The position numbers were made by a program, and so were the translations under genes. Under the pieces are notes generated by a model. It ran no database searches, was not told the origin of the DNA, and saw only the letters and a list, made by a program, of their open reading frames with translations. 43,765 bases of DNA from JAEUSF01 sp964484145 (GTDB taxonomy: Bacteria > Patescibacteriota > Doudnabacteria > UBA920): contig CAZAED010000005.1 of assembly GCA_964484145.1 (NCBI GenBank), positions 1-43,765 of the forward strand, read 5' to 3'. Positions within the stretch are counted from its first letter, which is position 1. Every line of letters starts with the position of its first letter. This document shows positions 14,584 through 21,405 of this stretch, piece by piece.

Positions 14584-15297
14584 TTTTACCAGCACTTTTC
14601 CATCTGTCGCGATTGTCCTGTTTCTAACTGGCTCGTCTGAAACTAACAAACCATCTTTAAGACGAATTATTCTTTTAGCGTGGTTCGCGGTATCCATTTC
14701 GTGAGTTACTAGAATTATAGTTCTGCCTTCGTTATTTAATTTTTGCAATATTTCCATAACCACATTACCGCTTTTACTGTCTAAGTTTCCAGTTGGTTCG
14801 TCCGCAAATATAACTGCCGGGTCGCAAACAAGGGCTCTGGCAATTGCCACACGCTGTTTTTCACCACCGGAAATTTGGTTGGTATAAAATTCCAAACGGT
14901 GCGAAAGCCCAACTGCTTCTAACGCCTTTTTAGCTAGCTCGTCGTGGTTAGTTTTTTTGCTGTATATTAACGGCAATTTTACATTGTCTAAAACTGTTGT
15001 GCGGGCAAGTAAGTTAAAGGCCTGGAACACAAAGCCTATACGTTCGTTTCTAAGTTCTGCTAAATACTCATCGGTAAATTCTTTTGTATTTTGCCCTTCA
15101 AACAAATACTCTCCCCCGGTATATCGGTCAAGAAAACCAATTATGTGCATTAAAGTACTTTTACCACAACCGGAAGGACCCATAATTGCCACAAATTCGC
15201 CCTTTTCAATATTAAAACTTACGCCGTGTAAAACCGAAGTTACCACGTCTTCGTTTACATAGTCCTTTGTTAGGTTTTTTACTTCAATAAGATTCAT
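14581..15297 (-). CDS. ABC transporter ATP-binding protein (LolD/MacB type)
   Basis: 238 aa ATPase that should power the permeases at 12821 and 10656. Walker A is GPSGCGKST (40-48), the Q-loop is in FVFQAFNLL, the signature is ISGGEKQRVAIARAL, Walker B is AVIFADEPTGNLD and the switch His is in VTHEMD. The ISGGEKQR variant is typical of the MacB/LolD/FtsE branch. It is the first gene of the operon; a -10-like TATAAT lies at 15397-15402 and the leader is the family E palindrome. Confidence 0.93.
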   Translation of the reverse strand: MNLIEVKNLTKDYVNEDVVTSVLHGVSFNIEKGEFVAIMGPSGCGKSTLMHIIGFLDRYTGGEYLFEGQNTKEFTDEYLAELRNERIGFVFQAFNLLARTTVLDNVKLPLIYSKKTNHDELAKKALEAVGLSHRLEFYTNQISGGEKQRVAIARALVCDPAVIFADEPTGNLDSKSGNVVMEILQKLNNEGRTIILVTHEMDTANHAKRIIRLKDGLLVSDEPVRNRTIATDGKVLVK

Positions 15298-15300
15298 ACA

Positions 15301-15385
15301 AGATATTAGATATTAAAGGATATTAATAGATATTAGACTGTATTGAGACTAATATCTCAATATCAAATATCTCTAAATATCTGAA
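15301..15385. repeat. Palindromic word repeat, family E
   Basis: Built from AGATATTAGATATTAAAGG and ATTAATAGATATTAG on the left and AATATCTCAATATC, AAATATCTC and AAATATCTG on the right. It forms the leader of the ABC exporter operon. Confidence 0.5.
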
Positions 15386-15433
15386 TTTACCTGATTATTA
15401 TACCTTAAAACAGGGCATTTTAAAAGCAAAAAA

Positions 15434-15478
15434 ATAAACAAAAAAAGAGCCGGTCGATGCATACTTCACATCGCCGGC
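15434..15478 (-). terminator. Terminator of the 53-aa proline-rich gene
   Basis: Stem GCCGGTCGATG (15449-15459) / CATCGCCGGC (15469-15478) with a one-base bulge. On the minus strand it is followed by TCTTTTTTTG. Confidence 0.8.
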
Positions 15479-15489
15479 CCGGAACATGA

Positions 15490-15651
15490 TTACCCCCAAG
15501 GCCTTAAATAGCCTGGAAGTTTTTGATTTTTCTTCGGTGGTTGCCCCCCTGTTTGGGGGGCATGAAATCCCGAAGGCTTCACGACATCAGGTTGCCCCGG
15601 CTGCTCAGCCGGAGCGGGATTGGTTGCGGGTTGGGTTTTGTCTGTTGACAT
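15490..15651 (-). CDS. Small proline- and glutamine-rich protein, 53 aa
   Basis: ATG at 15651 preceded by AAGGAGAGGGAA (good Shine-Dalgarno), ending with TAA at 15490. The protein is low-complexity: Pro/Gln/Gly-rich in the middle (NPAPAEQPGQPD, APQTGGQPPKKN) with a short aromatic end (LPGYLRPWG). It has no membrane segment and I do not recognise a family. A strong GC-rich terminator follows directly, which supports a real gene. Base composition is much richer in GC than the flanking ABC genes, as in the other cassettes of this window. Confidence 0.6.
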   Translation of the reverse strand: MSTDKTQPATNPAPAEQPGQPDVVKPSGFHAPQTGGQPPKKNQKLPGYLRPWG

Positions 15652-15720
15652 TTCCCTCTCCTTGTTGGAGTTGGACCAACACGGCTCCTTCGGAGCCAGG
15701 AAAATGTTCTCCTTGCTTCT

Positions 15721-15750
15721 GTCATCCCAGGCTTAGAGCCGGGATCAAGA
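15721..15750. repeat. REP-like palindrome (GGGATGAC type), copy 2
   Basis: GTCATCCCAGGCTTAGAGCC followed by GGGATCAAGA. Two small hairpins flank it: GGCTCC-ttc-GGAGCC (15693-15707) and GCTCC-gat-GGAGC (15774-15786). Confidence 0.55.
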
Positions 15751-15792
15751 TTCTTTAGAGACCCAAATTCCTCGCTCCGATGGAGCGAAATC

Positions 15793-16011
15793 TTACCGCT
15801 GCTGCACAAAACGCAAGAATCGGATTCGCAGATTGACCCATCGGTGCTTGGTTTTCAAGATTCGCCCCCATATTGTCATTCTTCGCAAATGACTTAATTC
15901 TGACCTATGAACGGGCATAAAATCGCAAACCTTACGACCACCGATACAGCACATGAACCCATTTACTTCCATCAATGGGTGCGAGCAACGTGGACACTTT
16001 ACCCGTAGCAT
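15793..16011 (-). CDS. Small zinc-ribbon-like protein
   Basis: 72 aa from the ATG at 16011, which follows TAGGAGGAAGC; an upstream ATG at 16026 has no such site. The N-terminal half is a short zinc-ribbon: VKCPRCSHPLMEVNGFMCC followed by GGRKVCDF, with Cys at 6, 9, 21, 22 and 29. This resembles the single zinc fingers at the end of topoisomerase I. The rest is strongly basic (RRMTIWGRILKTKHRW, RIRFLRF), so nucleic-acid binding is plausible but inferred. Confidence 0.6.
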   Translation of the reverse strand: MLRVKCPRCSHPLMEVNGFMCCIGGRKVCDFMPVHRSELSHLRRMTIWGRILKTKHRWVNLRIRFLRFVQQR

Positions 16012-16088
16012 GCTTCCTCCTACCATCTTCCGATGGACTTTTTGATTGTTTCTTGTTTTCCCTTGCCTTATTCAAACAAGAGATAATT

Positions 16089-16164
16089 TGGCAGGAACGC
16101 GAGGATTCGGACCTCGTTCAGTGACCTATTAAGGCCAGTGCTTTACGCAATAAGCTACATTCCT
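16089..16164 (-). tRNA. tRNA-like gene with irregular anticodon arm, isotype not assigned
   Basis: Minus strand. Acceptor AGGAATG pairs with CGTTCCT, discriminator G and an encoded CCA (16089-16091). D stem GCTT/AAGC and T stem CGAGG/CCTCG are good. The anticodon arm is odd: in standard numbering positions 27-31 and 39-43 hardly pair, while a shifted stem TGGCC/GGTCA closes a 6-nt loop TTAATA. The D loop lacks the usual GG and the T loop is TCCGAAT instead of TTCGAAT. Depending on register the anticodon would be UAA or AAU. It could be a degenerate tRNA or a tRNA-like RNA. Confidence 0.5.
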
Positions 16165-16181
16165 ATAAAAATTTTTACAAA

Positions 16182-16208
16182 TAAAAAACCCGGCTTCCGA
16201 TGAAGCCG
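16182..16208 (-). terminator. Terminator downstream of the gapped region
   Basis: CGGCTTC-cgat-GAAGCCG (16191-16208). On the minus strand it is followed by GGTTTTTTATTTG. It probably ends a gene lost in the 16247-16256 gap; minus-strand sequence just left of the gap reads to a TAA. Confidence 0.7.
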
Positions 16209-16246
16209 AGATCCTTAAGTCAAACTTGCGTTTAACTCAAAAACTC

Positions 16247-16256
16247 NNNNNNNNNN
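16247..16256. other. Assembly gap (10 N)
   Basis: Ten N, the usual scaffold placeholder; the true gap length is unknown. The flanks 16209-16246 and 16257-16349 hold no gene that I can support. Confidence 0.95.
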
Positions 16257-16349
16257 GGGAAAATTATCAACATCGACCGCAATGTCCTTGAGCGATTAAA
16301 AAAACCAAAAATTTTGAATTAAATGCTTCATTGCTATTATTATAGCAAA

Positions 16350-16390
16350 AGAAAAAATAGTGTCAACCCCGCCCCTGCGAAGGGCGGGGT
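16350..16390 (-). terminator. GC-rich hairpin after the 16396 gene
   Basis: Perfect stem ACCCCGCCC / GGGCGGGGT (16366-16390). On the minus strand a T-rich run (ATTTTTTCTTTT) starts about ten bases after the stem. Confidence 0.65.
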
Positions 16391-16395
16391 CAAAC

Positions 16396-17649
16396 TTACC
16401 TTTCGGCAGGAGGTACAACAACATTATAAATTTCAGGAAGAGCTAAGTCTAAGCTTTCGCTTAATGTTATTTGTTCCGATAATTTTTGATATTCCAAATA
16501 ATAATCTTTTCCGGTTTCTAGCAAATCCATAGCTGTGGGCTGAACAATATTCTCACCTATTTTTAAACTAGCCAAACTGCTTTCCGCGAAATTTTTGGTT
16601 GGGATGCTAGTAATGTTTAATATTACTTCTTGCGATGTTTGAAGGTCTTTTAACAAACTCACAAACTTCTCCTTAACTTCCGTAAGCCAAGTAGTTTGGG
16701 TAAAACCACCAACGCAGGCAAAACCTGTGTAAAGCAAAACCATAAAGCACAAAGGGCTGGAAGGGTAAATTTTTCTGCCTTCGATTAATTTCAATAAATT
16801 TCCGCGGTCAGGCAAATTTCTTAATATCTGCCTCCTACCCTTTTCATCTATCCCCCAAAACATAAAAGTGTGTTCGTTACTAAAATACTTTTGCCAAAGT
16901 TCCCTACCCTCAGCGGTTAATATAAGTTTTCCAATAATATTTTCCTGATCCCCAATTATATTTTTTATATACTCCAAAACTATACTCTCTAGCGGCAAAT
17001 AAACCAGCTTTGGCGCGGAGGGAAAAACCTTTTGCCATAAGTTATAAGACATTCGGCAGGTTTGAGTAGAAAAACTGTTTTGATTTGTATCTATTTGTAA
17101 AGCATTTAATATGTATTCCGACTCTTTATTTTTTTTAAATCTTAAAATATCTTTTTCAGTAATTGAAGGCGTAGAAAAAACTGGAAGGGTTTTTAACTTG
17201 TCTGGAAAAAAAGAATGCCGGTGTAAATTAGCAAAGTCATCGTGTTTTAAAACCGAACCTGACCACGAAGTCACATTGTTTAAACTAACGCTTTCTGTGG
17301 CAAGACAAATAGCGTACTCAGGTAATTTAAAATGCAGCGAATAAATTAAGTCCGCGTTTACAAAAATTGGATGCCCCCAAATACCTAAGTGGTCTATAGT
17401 TGAAACCAAAGGCTTGGCAAGAAGCTGCTGCCTTGCTTGGTCGGCAATATTACTGCCGTATATAGTGTTTAAAAAATGACTTATAATTTTTAAAAATTCT
17501 TGATCGGGCTTTTGCTTTGGCATTTCCCAGGCAGTCTTAATATAACCTGACAGCGTTAAATCCCCAAAGTTGTTTTCAATTTCCCCTAAAACCGGGCGCT
17601 TTTTAAAAACCTGGACTTTAATTTCATTTAGCGATAGTTTTTTATCCAT
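16396..17649 (-). CDS. Conserved-looking protein of unknown function, 417 aa
   Basis: A full-length, composition-typical core gene. The product is soluble, with no signal peptide and no clear membrane helix; one hydrophobic stretch with cysteines (PLCFMVLLYTGFACVGGF) lies at about 303-320. Other distinctive parts are STIDHLGIWGHPIFVNADL, AEGRELWQKYFSNEHTFMFW and a C-terminal helical segment ending NVVVPPAER. I find no P-loop, Rossmann, protease or zinc motif and cannot place it in a family. It stands alone between the gap region and a prepilin gene. Confidence 0.75.
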   Translation of the reverse strand: MDKKLSLNEIKVQVFKKRPVLGEIENNFGDLTLSGYIKTAWEMPKQKPDQEFLKIISHFLNTIYGSNIADQARQQLLAKPLVSTIDHLGIWGHPIFVNADLIYSLHFKLPEYAICLATESVSLNNVTSWSGSVLKHDDFANLHRHSFFPDKLKTLPVFSTPSITEKDILRFKKNKESEYILNALQIDTNQNSFSTQTCRMSYNLWQKVFPSAPKLVYLPLESIVLEYIKNIIGDQENIIGKLILTAEGRELWQKYFSNEHTFMFWGIDEKGRRQILRNLPDRGNLLKLIEGRKIYPSSPLCFMVLLYTGFACVGGFTQTTWLTEVKEKFVSLLKDLQTSQEVILNITSIPTKNFAESSLASLKIGENIVQPTAMDLLETGKDYYLEYQKLSEQITLSESLDLALPEIYNVVVPPAER

Positions 17650-17730
17650 TCTTCAATTTTAAAGCGGAAGGCTTGCTAAAGCAAGCCTTCCGCGGTCAAT
17701 TGTCAATCGTTAAAAGTTAATTGTTTTGTT

Positions 17731-18315
17731 TTACCTTACCCCTTTTGGCGTTAAAGCCCTAATGCCTGGCAAAAAATTACCCGTCTGCTGACCTAGGCAA
17801 AAATAATATATGTAATCTGACCATATGGTTACACCGTTTATAATATCAAAATCCCCTGTTGGCACATAGTAATAGTCGTTAGCCGGATAACCCAAAGGGT
17901 TTGTTACTTCGCCGCAATAACCGTCGGGTGGTATTGGAGAACGAGGAAATGTAGTTAAATATGTAGGCGTCATACCCACGGGCACGCCGTTTACAACATC
18001 TGGATACCCTTTGTTCTGAGCGTTGTATAATTCTAGCCCAGTATTCATTTGGGTCATGTCGGCTAAGCGTTTTACGTTGCGAGATTTCTCACGTGCCGAC
18101 ATAAAGGCAATTAAAGCCACAGAAGAAAGTAGAGCAATAATTGCCACGACAACTAAAACCTCAATTAATGTAAACCCCTCTCCATTTTTCTTGACTGAGT
18201 GGTCATTAACAAAATTCTTATGGTGATTAAAATTAAATTTTTTCACTACCATATTGAGTAAAAAGTGGGGCGGGGTAAAACCCGCTTGATTTTTATTTTT
18301 ATTTCTTTGGAACAT
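17731..18315 (-). CDS. Type IV pilin-like / pseudopilin protein with a decoy cleavage motif
   Basis: 194 aa. A class III signal peptide ends GEG followed by FTLIEVLVVVAIIALLSSVA, with Phe at +1 and Glu at +5, the PilD cleavage and N-methylation pattern. The rest looks like a GspG-type pseudopilin: SAREKSRNVKRLADMTQMNTGLELY then a short variable C-terminus with two Cys. The leader is unusually long and contains a second GFT motif (QAGFTPPHFLL) about 35 residues earlier, encoded by a GC-rich palindrome. I use the start at 18315, 11 bases after a TATAAT; an internal ATG at 18252 is possible. Confidence 0.85.
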   Translation of the reverse strand: MFQRNKNKNQAGFTPPHFLLNMVVKKFNFNHHKNFVNDHSVKKNGEGFTLIEVLVVVAIIALLSSVALIAFMSAREKSRNVKRLADMTQMNTGLELYNAQNKGYPDVVNGVPVGMTPTYLTTFPRSPIPPDGYCGEVTNPLGYPANDYYYVPTGDFDIINGVTIWSDYIYYFCLGQQTGNFLPGIRALTPKGVR

Positions 18316-18340
18316 ACTTTTAAATTATTATACCACAAAA

Positions 18341-18361
18341 TAAAAAACCCACAAAATGTGG
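18341..18361 (-). terminator. Terminator of the tRNA-Lys transcript
   Basis: CCACA-aaa-TGTGG (18349-18361), followed on the minus strand by GTTTTTTATTTT. Confidence 0.65.
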
Positions 18362-18480
18362 ATTAATATTACTGTTTATGGCCCGCATTTGCTACTGCTT
18401 CGGCGCGATAGACTTCGCTCATTGCTATTTATCAGTTTAATTGATTTTTAACAACTTCCTTCTGGCGTAAAGCAGACGTA

Positions 18481-18497
18481 GTCCGCCTAAGGCGGAC
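18481..18497. repeat. Perfect palindrome GTCCGCCTAAGGCGGAC
   Basis: A 17-base palindrome seven bases beyond the tRNA-Lys CCA end. It may mark the 3' processing region or be a small dispersed repeat. Confidence 0.5.
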
Positions 18498-18503
18498 GAA
18501 GTC

Positions 18504-18579
18504 TGGTGGGAACGGTGGGGATCGAACCCACGACAAACGGCTTAAAAGGCCGCTGCTCTACCGACTGAGCTACGTTCCC
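18504..18579 (-). tRNA. trnK: tRNA-Lys (anticodon UUU)
   Basis: Minus strand. Acceptor GGGAACG / CGTTCCC, discriminator A, encoded CCA (18504-18506). D arm AGCTCAGTCGGTAGAGC, anticodon stem-loop CGGCCTTTTAAGCCG with loop CUUUUAA, hence UUU. T arm GTGGGTTCGATCCCCAC. All arms are canonical. Confidence 0.95.
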
Positions 18580-18697
18580 ATATTTACCACTTTGATGATA
18601 ACTAACATATTCTACAATATTCTTTAACTTTTATCAAGCCTTTTTTGACAAAAATCCTAAATATACTAAACTAGTATAAATAATCATTAACTTATAA

Positions 18698-18822
18698 ATA
18701 TGCCCTGTATAGCTTCTTTGAGACTAAAAAGAAGCTCGTGGGACATACAAAATTATTAACGTTGATATGGATATTTTAGCCTTTGCTAATTTTTCCATCT
18801 CAAAGAAATTACACGGGGTATG
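18698..18822 (+). promoter_or_regulatory. Candidate structured leader or small RNA with two alternative folds
   Basis: A local hairpin AGCTTCTTT / AAAGAAGCT (18711-18736) competes with a long-range pairing of TTCTTTGAGA (18714-18723) to TCTCAAAGAA (about 18798-18807). The long-range helix is extended by CCCTGT against ACACGGGG, which lies at the start codon of the next gene. TTGACA at 18646 and TATA-like boxes lie upstream. No Rfam class is recognised by eye. Confidence 0.4.
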
Positions 18823-19212
18823 GACAAAAACCAGAAGATTGCTGTTGCTGTAATAGTAGCTATTGCGCTTATAGCTGCTTGGCAATTAGGCAAAAAGCCA
18901 GTTACAAACCAAAATCAAAACGAAAACCAAGAACAAGAAACTCAAAATATTAATAGCGACTCAAGCAGCAACCCTACACCAACTCCTACCGAAACCCAAA
19001 ATACAAGCATGGAAGGCAATGCTTGGGAAGGTGTATTAATGGAATCGGACAATACCAATAAAGGCAACTATAGACTTCAAACCAAAGACCATGTACTTTA
19101 CTTACGCACAAGTCGAGATTTTAGCTCAATGTTAGGCAAAGAGGTTAAAGTTACTTATGAAGGTACATTAGAGAACTTTGTTTTAGGTGATATAGACATA
19201 GTTGTTAAATAG
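18820..19212 (+). CDS. Membrane-anchored small extracytoplasmic protein
   Basis: 130 aa. An N-terminal helix (IAVAVIVAIALIAAWQLG, residues 7-24) is followed by an Asn/Gln/Glu/Thr/Pro-rich linker (about 30-65), then a compact beta-rich domain: AWEGVLMESDNTNKG, YRLQTKDHVLYLRTS, KEVKVTYEGTLENF and DIDIVVK. The domain resembles a small OB-like barrel, but I cannot name a family. ATG at 18820 is preceded by CGGGGT, part of the structured leader described at 18698-18822. It is a single gene in front of a family A repeat. Confidence 0.75.
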   Translation: MDKNQKIAVAVIVAIALIAAWQLGKKPVTNQNQNENQEQETQNINSDSSSNPTPTPTETQNTSMEGNAWEGVLMESDNTNKGNYRLQTKDHVLYLRTSRDFSSMLGKEVKVTYEGTLENFVLGDIDIVVK

Positions 19213-19215
19213 ATA

Positions 19216-19301
19216 TATTTAAAAGATTGACGTGATTGAAAAAGATTGACAAGACTGTATATAATTCTTGTCAATCTTTTAAATCATTTAATTCTTGTCT
19301 T
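19216..19301. repeat. Palindromic word repeat, family A, copy 3
   Basis: AAAGATTGACAAG with GATTGACGTGATTG on the left; CTTGTCAATCTTTTAAATC and ATTCTTGTC on the right. A frame through it adds NSCQSFKSFNSCLSF-type residues in front of the methyltransferase, which is why a longer start there should not be trusted. Confidence 0.65.
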
Positions 19302-19307
19302 TCCTTT

Positions 19308-20240
19308 ATGCTTCTTGAATCCTTTCAACAACCCTGGGATTACGAATTACTAGATACCGGAAATGGGTATCGCCTTGAACGCTGGGGCGATACTCTTTTG
19401 GCAAGGCCAGATCCTCAAATTATTTGGCCAAAATCTTTACCGGACGAAGAATGGGAGAAAGCCACCGCCAAATTTATTACCGGCAAAGGAGACGAAAAGG
19501 GTAAATGGGAATTAAAAGGCAAAATTCCAAGTCCTTGGATTATACAAAACCAAGACACAAAATTTCTTTTAAAACTCTCCCCTTTTAAACATACCGGGCT
19601 ATTTGCGGAGCAAGCTGCGCAATGGGAATGGATGGTTAGCAAAATTAAGAATGAAAAATTAGGAATTAAGAATGAAAAACCTATTCAGCATTCTGCATTC
19701 AAAATTCTAAATTTATTCGCGTATACCGGTGGGGCGACAATGGTTTTAGCAAAAGCTGGGTGCCAGGTAACGCACGTAGATGCCTCCAAACCGAGCATAA
19801 CCTGGGCGAATGAAAACTATAAGTTAAATAGTTTGCCGGCCAATTCCGTAAGATGGATGCTTGATGACGCGGTTAAATTTGTTAAGCGCGAAATAAAGCG
19901 CGGGAACAAATATGAAGGCATAATTATGGACCCCCCTGCCTTTGGCCACTCTCCCGACGGCAAAACTTGGAAATTTAACCAGGACCTGCCCGGACTGCTT
20001 GCCGATTGCATAAAACTACTTTCAAGCGACGCAAAATTTTTAGTAATAAACGGCTACGCCACTAACTCCTCTGCCCTTGCTCTAAATAACCTACTGGAAA
20101 ATACGGCAAAAGACCTTGGCGGCAAAATAGAATTTGGCGAACTTTGCTTAAAACACCCAATTAGAAATAAGGATTCTAACGAGGCAAAAAAATCTGAAAG
20201 ATTAATATCAACCGGTATATTCGCCCGCTGGTCCCACTAA
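19308..20240 (+). CDS. Class I SAM-dependent methyltransferase, rRNA-modifying type (COG1092-like)
   Basis: 310 aa from the ATG at 19308. The N-terminal half is a beta-rich substrate-recognition region (YRLERWGDTLLARPDPQIIW). The C-terminal half is a Rossmann methyltransferase: LNLFAYTGGATMVLAKAG (motif I), VTHVDASKPSITWANEN (motif II), DDAVKFV and the catalytic IIMDPPAFGHSPDG (motif IV). The DPPAFG motif and layout match RlmI/RlmK-like 23S rRNA methyltransferases, but the exact target cannot be read. A repetitive insert at 19645-19711 encodes KNEKLGIKNEKPIQHSAFK in the linker just before motif I. A terminator follows. Confidence 0.88.
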   Translation: MLLESFQQPWDYELLDTGNGYRLERWGDTLLARPDPQIIWPKSLPDEEWEKATAKFITGKGDEKGKWELKGKIPSPWIIQNQDTKFLLKLSPFKHTGLFAEQAAQWEWMVSKIKNEKLGIKNEKPIQHSAFKILNLFAYTGGATMVLAKAGCQVTHVDASKPSITWANENYKLNSLPANSVRWMLDDAVKFVKREIKRGNKYEGIIMDPPAFGHSPDGKTWKFNQDLPGLLADCIKLLSSDAKFLVINGYATNSSALALNNLLENTAKDLGGKIEFGELCLKHPIRNKDSNEAKKSERLISTGIFARWSH

Positions 20241-20264
20241 AAAACTCTGCGCTTGCAGAGTTTT
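20241..20264 (+). terminator. Terminator of the methyltransferase gene
   Basis: AAAACTCTGC-gctt-GCAGAGTTTT directly after the stop codon. Confidence 0.75.
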
Positions 20265-20303
20265 AAATTATGGTCAATTTTATTTAATTTTGATCAATTA
20301 TGG

Positions 20304-20687
20304 TCAATTCCCCTTTGGCTCCAAATACCCCATTACTTTGTTGTAAATTTCGTCTAAGCTGAGCTGACCTTTTATTAAAAATTCTTTCACACCCTGCTGC
20401 TGCAATATTTCCCTTAATTCTGGCTTGTCTAAATTTGTCAAAACTATAACAGGCACATTTTCCAAGCCCATTTTTGATTGCATAAAATCTAAGACTCCCA
20501 TACTACCGTCTTCGGTAGTTAAAAGCAAGTCCAAAATTACCGCATCTGGTTTAAAAGCTTCTAAAATATGCTTAGCTTCGCGCGCAGTTTGAGCAGACTT
20601 AACCTCCATGTCAAAACTCTCAAAACGCTTCTTAAGCGTATTAACTATTAAATTGTCGTCGTCTACTATTAAAATTGAATGCTTCAT
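20304..20687 (-). CDS. Single-domain response regulator (CheY-like receiver)
   Basis: 127 aa: ILIVDDDNLIVNTL with the acidic pair, phospho-acceptor Asp in DAVILDLLLTTEDG, the switch Thr in VIVLTNLDKPE and the conserved Lys in EFLIKGQLS. No output domain, so it would signal by protein contact. No histidine kinase is in the window. The stop is UGA, which shows that UGA terminates in this genome. Start chosen at 20687, where receiver homology begins. It is the last gene of the strand-wise run that starts at hrcA. Confidence 0.92.
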   Translation of the reverse strand: MKHSILIVDDDNLIVNTLKKRFESFDMEVKSAQTAREAKHILEAFKPDAVILDLLLTTEDGSMGVLDFMQSKMGLENVPVIVLTNLDKPELREILQQQGVKEFLIKGQLSLDEIYNKVMGYLEPKGN

Positions 20688-20691
20688 AAAA

Positions 20692-20788
20692 ATAATGACA
20701 AAAATGAACAAAAATCAAATAAATGACAAAAATTCTGATGCATACCTATTTTTTAATTTTTGTTCATTTCCGTCGTTTTTGTCATTTA
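20692..20788. repeat. Palindromic word repeat, family D
   Basis: Left: ATGACAAAAATGAACAAAAATC and AAATGACAAAAATTC. Right: TTTTTAATTTTTGTTCATTTC and TTTTTGTCATTTAA. It fills the gap between two co-directional genes. Confidence 0.6.
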
Positions 20789-20789
20789 A

Positions 20790-21329
20790 TTACACTTCAT
20801 TGCTATCTCCCACAAACTTCCCCATTAGTATTAAGTATACCACCGGCAGCACTAACCAGACAAACGAGGCATATTGTTGAATAAATATAGCCTGTATAAG
20901 AGGGCTAAAATTATTTTGCATTTCTAAAGGCAAATAATTTAAAACTATATTTATAAGAAGTCCAATTTGTAAAAAAGAAAACAAGAGCCCAAAGAGCATA
21001 GAACTAATTTGCCTATGGTCAGCCGAAGTTTTAAAAACATAACGTCCAAGCAGTAAAAATAAAACCAAAAAAATAGCGCCAAAAGCCACAAGCCCCTGCA
21101 AAGCCGCAAGGCCCTCCGGCAATTTACCCGCAATACCGCCCGCTAAAAACGGTGCCTGTAAAACTAACAACTTAGCAATATATATGCTAATTAAAATATT
21201 AACTACTCTGCCGCGGCCGGCAGCAAAAGCGTAAAAAACCGAGGCTAGTACCCAGGCGCCCAAAATAAACACATCCCAGGTGGGATTGTGCCAGTTAAAA
21301 GTCTTTATTAAATTTATAAAATTATCCAC
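20790..21329 (-). CDS. Integral membrane protein of unknown function (CvpA-like layout)
   Basis: 179 aa with four predicted membrane segments: FILGAWVLASVFYAFAAGRG, a region around LVLQAPFLAGG with GLVAFGAIFLVLFLLLG, MLFGLLFSFLQIGLLINIV and FVWLVLPVVYLILMG. The order of helices and the small-residue GRGR loop after helix 1 recall CvpA/colicin V production proteins, but the likeness is weak. It is part of the run of genes downstream of dnaJ. Confidence 0.7.
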   Translation of the reverse strand: MDNFINLIKTFNWHNPTWDVFILGAWVLASVFYAFAAGRGRVVNILISIYIAKLLVLQAPFLAGGIAGKLPEGLAALQGLVAFGAIFLVLFLLLGRYVFKTSADHRQISSMLFGLLFSFLQIGLLINIVLNYLPLEMQNNFSPLIQAIFIQQYASFVWLVLPVVYLILMGKFVGDSNEV

Positions 21330-21370
21330 TTTTGTTTCAAAAATCTTATTTCCTATATTTTAGCAGTTTT

Positions 21371-21405
21371 AATAAAAATGCTCAAAGTAAATTTGAGCTT
21401 TGAGC
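21371..21405 (-). terminator. Hairpin overlapping the stop of the 21382 gene
   Basis: GCTCAAAG / CTTTGAGC (21380-21405), followed on the minus strand by CATTTTTATT. The UGA stop (21382-21384) lies in the stem. Confidence 0.7.

Noticed and set aside
18698..18822. Named RNA class (6S, SRP, tmRNA)
   Set aside because: The size and hairpin could suit 6S RNA, but no conserved bubble or other signature can be confirmed by eye, so no name is given.
19236..19307. Longer start for the methyltransferase
   Set aside because: The added residues come from the family A palindromic repeat and do not belong to the domain.
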